NCBI RefSeq assembly: GCF_042159835.1
Contig: NZ_JBBVGT010000001.1
Coordinates: 255,003-319,002 of the forward strand
Origin: Albibacterium profundi
GTDB taxonomy: Bacteria > Bacteroidota > Bacteroidia > Sphingobacteriales > Sphingobacteriaceae
DNA: 64,000 bases
Reading direction: 5' to 3'
Part shown: positions 61,093-64,000 of the stretch, in pieces
How the letters are laid out: each line of letters begins with the position of its first letter
Position numbering within the stretch: position 1 is the stretch's first letter
Program-made: the position numbers and the translations under genes
Notes under the pieces: generated by a model
Database searches by the model: none
What the model saw: only the letters and a program-made list of their open reading frames with translations
Told to the model about the DNA's origin: nothing

Positions 61093-61752
61093 TTAATTCT
61101 GTTTTAGTTGTTTTAAATATTCTGATACTGCTTCTTCCGGTTTATCGGAACCCATAATACCTGATATTAGAGCAATTCCTTGATAGTCGAGCTCCTTGAA
61201 ATTTCCCATATTATCTGGCCGTATTCCTCCTGCTAAAAAAATAGGAAGTTCAGATTTGGACCTGGCTCTACGAACAGAATCTAAGGATACGAGCTCGCAG
61301 CTGGTACTGGTTGCCGAAGGGAACATGGAACAGAAGGAAATATAATCCATGCCGTTTTTTGTTGCCCAATCAATAACATCCATATCGTTGCCACAAGTCA
61401 TACCATAGAGATAAGCTTCTTTGGTATTAGATGTCTTTTTCAACTCCTTTTTGATTTCATCAAAGTTCTCGGGCAGCTCATCAAAGTGCACACCATCAAA
61501 AGGGTAACGTTTGAGCAAAGTCCAGTCATTGTTCATTAAAACCGGAATATCATATTTTATACACATGTCGAGTATCCGGTTTATGGTTGTGTCTTTATCG
61601 ACACCTTCATTCCAATGATCCCATATCTGAACGACTGAAATAGGCAACTTCAACACCCTTTCTAATCGGTTGAATAAAAGCGATGACGACATGGAGGGGT
61701 CAATCACCAAATAAATTCCGTTTCTAATTTTCTTCGCTTCCATTACTTCCAT
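61093..61752 (-). CDS. divergent thiamine-phosphate-synthase-fold (ThiE/TenI-like) protein
   Basis: 219 residues. TIM-barrel landmarks of ThiE/TenI are present: GIYLVIDPS, PVLMNNDWTLLKRYPFDGVH, DYISFCSMFPSATSTS (the phosphate-loop region) and PIFLAGGIRPDNMGNF. The usual VQxRxK segment is replaced by VVQIWDHWNEG, so key residues for binding the pyrimidine pyrophosphate are absent or altered. It may use another substrate or be a tautomerase like TenI. It overlaps the preceding gene by 10 bases, so translation is coupled, and it lies under a TPP riboswitch. Confidence 0.82.
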   Translation of the reverse strand: MEVMEAKKIRNGIYLVIDPSMSSSLLFNRLERVLKLPISVVQIWDHWNEGVDKDTTINRILDMCIKYDIPVLMNNDWTLLKRYPFDGVHFDELPENFDEIKKELKKTSNTKEAYLYGMTCGNDMDVIDWATKNGMDYISFCSMFPSATSTSCELVSLDSVRRARSKSELPIFLAGGIRPDNMGNFKELDYQGIALISGIMGSDKPEEAVSEYLKQLKQN

Positions 61753-62801
61753 CCTTTCTTCATTGCTTCAAAAAATGACGCCCAATAGGGGTCGGTTTCA
61801 AAATAGGGCATCTCGTTGGTCTCGTCCTCTTCTTGAAGTCGGATACCCTGATCAGCCTCAAGCAACTCACCTACCACCGTACACTCAATTTGAGCTTGTG
61901 CAAGTCGTTCGATTACTTGTTTTTCGCTTCCTTTTTCAACGGCTATAATCATAGATCCGGCGCCGATTACATATCGGGGATCGATGGAAAAAAGCTTGCA
62001 TATTTCCGCCTGTACATGATTGACGGGCAATAAATCGTTATAAACATGTGCCCCACAACCAGAGGCTACAGCCAGTTCATAGATAGCTCCTAAAACGCCG
62101 CCTTCCGTAACATCATGCATTGCGATAACATCAGTATGTCTTTCGTCATTACCCACAGCGGTTAGTGCATCGTTTACAGCCGACGTACGATAGAAGAGTT
62201 CACATCCGCGATCGTGAATTTCTTTACCTAATGTATTTTTTACGGTTTCTGGAAAACTCTTTGCTAAAATAGCCGACGATGAGATTGCACATTGTTTGGT
62301 AACAAGAATCGAATTACCGGGTTTCGCATTCTGCGATGTCAGGATATCTTTCTTCTCGCCAATAGTAATAAGTGTTCCGCCTCCGGCAATCGTAGAGTTC
62401 TGTCCTTCGATAAATCCCGTATGTCCGCCCGTGATGGCAACACTCAGGTCTTTACAGAAATGATCGATATAATTCCAATACGTTTTAAAGTCGGCACTAG
62501 AAAAGCCGGCAGGCAGGTTCAATACAAATTGTGCATACATCGGCAGGTTGCCCGTCGTAGCGATATCATTCGCCATCAGGTATACCGAAAGCCAAGCAGA
62601 CTCTTCCAATCCTAATGATGGAATAAGAGACAAGGGGTCACTGGCAGTCGCCATCGCTAAGTTATTCGGTAAATCAACAACAGCTACGTCGACTCCAAAG
62701 GCGGGTCCATTAACCACTTCTGGTCGCACGAAACCACAACGTTGCAGGATGGTTTCTTCAAAGAAGCCTTTTTGTATTTTCCCGAGTTCTTTCTTCATCA
62801 T
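61743..62801 (-). CDS. HypE/AIR-synthase-like (PurM superfamily) protein
   Basis: 352 residues of the PurM/HypE/ThiL/SelD fold. GVDVAVVDLPNNLAMATASD begins the ATP-binding half, VYLMANDIATTGNLPMYAQF contains the conserved ND-x-x-xTG, TGGHTGF and IAGGGTLIT follow, and the C-terminal half has MHDVTEGGVLGAIYELAVAS, typical of HypE-like proteins. The family uses ATP to activate a carbonyl or carboxamide. It is not a clear ThiL (thiamine-phosphate kinase). The start overlaps the methyltransferase stop by 4 bases; the second Met is also possible. Confidence 0.86.
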   Translation of the reverse strand: MMKKELGKIQKGFFEETILQRCGFVRPEVVNGPAFGVDVAVVDLPNNLAMATASDPLSLIPSLGLEESAWLSVYLMANDIATTGNLPMYAQFVLNLPAGFSSADFKTYWNYIDHFCKDLSVAITGGHTGFIEGQNSTIAGGGTLITIGEKKDILTSQNAKPGNSILVTKQCAISSSAILAKSFPETVKNTLGKEIHDRGCELFYRTSAVNDALTAVGNDERHTDVIAMHDVTEGGVLGAIYELAVASGCGAHVYNDLLPVNHVQAEICKLFSIDPRYVIGAGSMIIAVEKGSEKQVIERLAQAQIECTVVGELLEADQGIRLQEEDETNEMPYFETDPYWASFFEAMKKGWK

Positions 62802-63520
62802 GGAACATCGTTGAATTTAACGTACAGTCCGAAGAAGTCTCCGTAAGGGATACTCCACTGCTGTACAGGAAACCATTTCGGTAAACCGGTGCAGGTCCAC
62901 TCAATTGAATATTCACGACCTTGCAATGCTTCGTCAATAATGGCGATTAGTTTCTGTGGGGTGTAAAACGTAGCAGTAACATAAAAAGGATTCTTACCAA
63001 TAGCCTGCTGAATTCTTCGGCGAAACACTTTAGGAGAATTACGATTCATCATCCCCATAGCAATACCGTATTTGGCTACTCGGGCTGCCTCGCGTATTAC
63101 CTTGACAGGATCTTTATAATATTCGAATGTGGTAATGAAGGCGAGCGAATCAAAGGTCTGATCTTTAAAGGGCATGTGATGCGAGTCGGCCATAACGAGA
63201 TCTCCTTCGAATAAATGGATAGCCTGCGACAGCATTAAGGGCGATATGTCACCACCGGTTGCATCGATACCGATCTCCTTCCACCACCGGGTAAAACGAG
63301 TCGTTCCACATCCGAACTCCAACAGTGTTTTAATGCGTTTATCTTTGGAGACCAGCTGTTCCATGACTTTTTTCTGCCATATTTCTGCACGCTTATAGCG
63401 GCCTTCATACCACTGTTCGTAGGTATCAGTATGTTCACGATTGAAGAACCATTCGGGTCGATCCTGCCAATTTTGTTGTTTTTTGGGAATGAGGACTTGC
63501 TCTGATTTTTGAATTTCCAT
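62798..63520 (-). CDS. class I SAM-dependent methyltransferase
   Basis: 240 residues. Motif I is LLEFGCGTTRFTRWWKEIG (about 66-84), then GGDISPLMLSQA, MADSHHMPFKDQTFDSLAF and the post-motif helix KVIREAARVAKYG, a Methyltransf_11-type fold. The N-terminus is rich in Trp and Arg (WQDRPEWFFNREH), which is unusual and may recognise the substrate. It is the first gene of the riboswitch-controlled operon and is likely assisted by the Trm112-like protein encoded at its end. The substrate is unknown. Confidence 0.9.
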   Translation of the reverse strand: MEIQKSEQVLIPKKQQNWQDRPEWFFNREHTDTYEQWYEGRYKRAEIWQKKVMEQLVSKDKRIKTLLEFGCGTTRFTRWWKEIGIDATGGDISPLMLSQAIHLFEGDLVMADSHHMPFKDQTFDSLAFITTFEYYKDPVKVIREAARVAKYGIAMGMMNRNSPKVFRRRIQQAIGKNPFYVTATFYTPQKLIAIIDEALQGREYSIEWTCTGLPKWFPVQQWSIPYGDFFGLYVKFNDVP

Positions 63521-63541
63521 TTTAATATTCGTTAAAAAAAT

Positions 63542-63582
63542 AAAAAAGCCCCGATTCTTTCAATGCCAAAAGAATGGAGCCA
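63542..63582 (-). terminator. riboswitch expression-platform terminator
   Basis: On the minus strand GGCTCCATTCTTT pairs with AAAGAATCGGGGCT around TGGCATTG with one bulge, followed by TTTTTT. It lies between the TPP aptamer and the methyltransferase start, about 22 bases before the ATG, the expected place for a transcriptional off-switch. Confidence 0.8.
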
Positions 63583-63601
63583 TAAAATGGAATTCTTACG
63601 A

Positions 63602-63684
63602 GCTGCAATCCCTACGTTGGCATTATCCAAATCAGGTGTCGGGTATTATCTCAGCCTAATGATTACATTAAGCACCCCGTGCAA
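63602..63684 (-). ncRNA. TPP riboswitch (THI element)
   Basis: Read on the minus strand the aptamer core is complete: GGGGTGC, then GGCTGAGATAATACCCG, ACCTGATTTGGATAATGCC and AACGTAGGGA, the conserved THI-box blocks in the right order, with TGCA arms forming the closing stem at both ends. It binds thiamine pyrophosphate. With the terminator downstream it should shut the operon when TPP is abundant. This is the firmest functional clue to the four genes it controls. Confidence 0.95.
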
Positions 63685-63706
63685 TAGTTCTGCAAGATAC
63701 GAATTA

Positions 63707-63850
63707 TTATAGGACTTCCGAGCTTCGCTTTTTTAAGACTAAACGATCTTTATCAGCGTCGGCAACTTTTCGAAAAAAATTAACGAGTTCATTGTATTGC
63801 TCGCTATCGTAAACACCTTGGTTGAGTTCAATTTTTCGTAAATACAATAC
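63707..63850 (-). pseudogene. C-terminal fragment of a transglutaminase-type (DUF3857/3858) protein
   Basis: The minus strand reads VLYLRKIELNQGVYDSEQYN then ELVNFFRKVADADKDRLVLK and a stop at 63707. This resembles the very C-terminus of DUF3857/DUF3858 transglutaminase-like proteins (a YxxLRxFFxKVAxAD segment), as I recall it. A TAG stop directly precedes the first residue, so it cannot be a complete gene. It lies upstream of the riboswitch. Confidence 0.5.
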
Positions 63851-63867
63851 CTAAAATCCGCAGGTAG

Positions 63868-64000
63868 TTAATTAGGATGTTTAAAGATTAAATATAGCAA
63901 CCATTTTGCTTTTATTTTTGTCCCTTTTGGGTCGTTACTGACCGGGTGCCGGGAAGTAGTCAGTGTGAATTGCTGGGCCAAACTGGTACAGAGGAGGTTT
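63868..64000 (-). other. unrecognised open frame entering from the right edge
   Basis: A frame open from the window edge to a TAA at 63868 reads SLAQQFTLTTSRHPVSNDPK then GTKIKAKWLLYLIFKHPN. It has no start in the window and I do not recognise a family. It could be the end of a gene or non-coding sequence; no further signals were seen here. Confidence 0.2.

Noticed and set aside
61743..62801. Thiamine-monophosphate kinase (ThiL)
   Set aside because: It shares the fold but its sequence is closer to HypE-like proteins and lacks the ThiL opening motif.

Overview
The window comes from a member of the Bacteroidota, most likely a Sphingobacteriales-type soil or plant-associated organism. The evidence is a complete SusC/SusD polysaccharide utilization locus, a GLPGLI protein paired with a TonB-type outer-membrane barrel, DUF5686 and DUF6428 proteins, many Bacteroidota-style FtsX/MacB permeases of about 800 residues, and TAnnTTTG-like promoter boxes. 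No rRNA, tRNA, CRISPR array or intact insertion sequence was seen. The left edge cuts a DUF4202 gene.

Layout. 1-7.2 kb holds metabolic and housekeeping genes: a sialate O-acetylesterase, a dicarboxylate or amino-acid symporter, a small lipoprotein, an SRPBCC protein, a TruC-like pseudouridine synthase, a proline-rich secreted protein and a CLC chloride channel with CBS domains. 7.3-13.2 kb is a respiratory block: an FNR-like regulator, and an opposed operon with an unusual CcoN, a fused CcoO-CcoP dihaem cytochrome, two small membrane proteins, a DUF1858-DUF2249 protein and DUF488. 13.4-20.6 kb has a sigma54-type response regulator and histidine kinase facing a TolC-permease-ATPase export operon. 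20.7-30.7 kb carries a flavin-dependent oxidoreductase, GLPGLI plus its barrel, a Tat-exported isomerase-like protein, a TPR protein and a PVC-type haem protein. 30.7-42.0 kb is a beta-glucan-type utilization locus (GH5, GH16, surface-binding lipoprotein, SusD, SusC, sensor-regulator). 42.0-47.2 kb has an 11-bp repeat cluster, a beta-solenoid lipoprotein and a DUF5686 protein. 47.2-48.6 kb is a reduced arsenic-type locus with a decayed gene. 48.6-60.6 kb is an HlyD-ATPase operon with four tandem permeases and two permease remnants. 60.8-63.7 kb is a TPP-riboswitch-controlled operon of unusual content, and the right edge holds gene debris.

Two systems stand out. First, four promoters (13.3, 20.6, 43.5 and 60.6 kb) share two tandem 16-bp palindromes of the form TGTTC-N6-GAACA, spaced 21 or 22 bp apart, followed after exactly 53 or 54 bp by TGGYAY, which resembles a sigma54 -24 element. 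They lie before the response regulator itself, the tolC export operon, the beta-solenoid lipoprotein and the hlyD operon. I infer one envelope-export regulon run by the sigma54-type response regulator at 13.4 kb. Second, a well-conserved TPP riboswitch with a terminator precedes an operon that is not a standard thiamine pathway: a methyltransferase, a HypE/AIR-synthase-like protein, a divergent ThiE/TenI-fold protein and a Trm112-like zinc protein.

All functions are read from sequence motifs and family knowledge; no searches were run.
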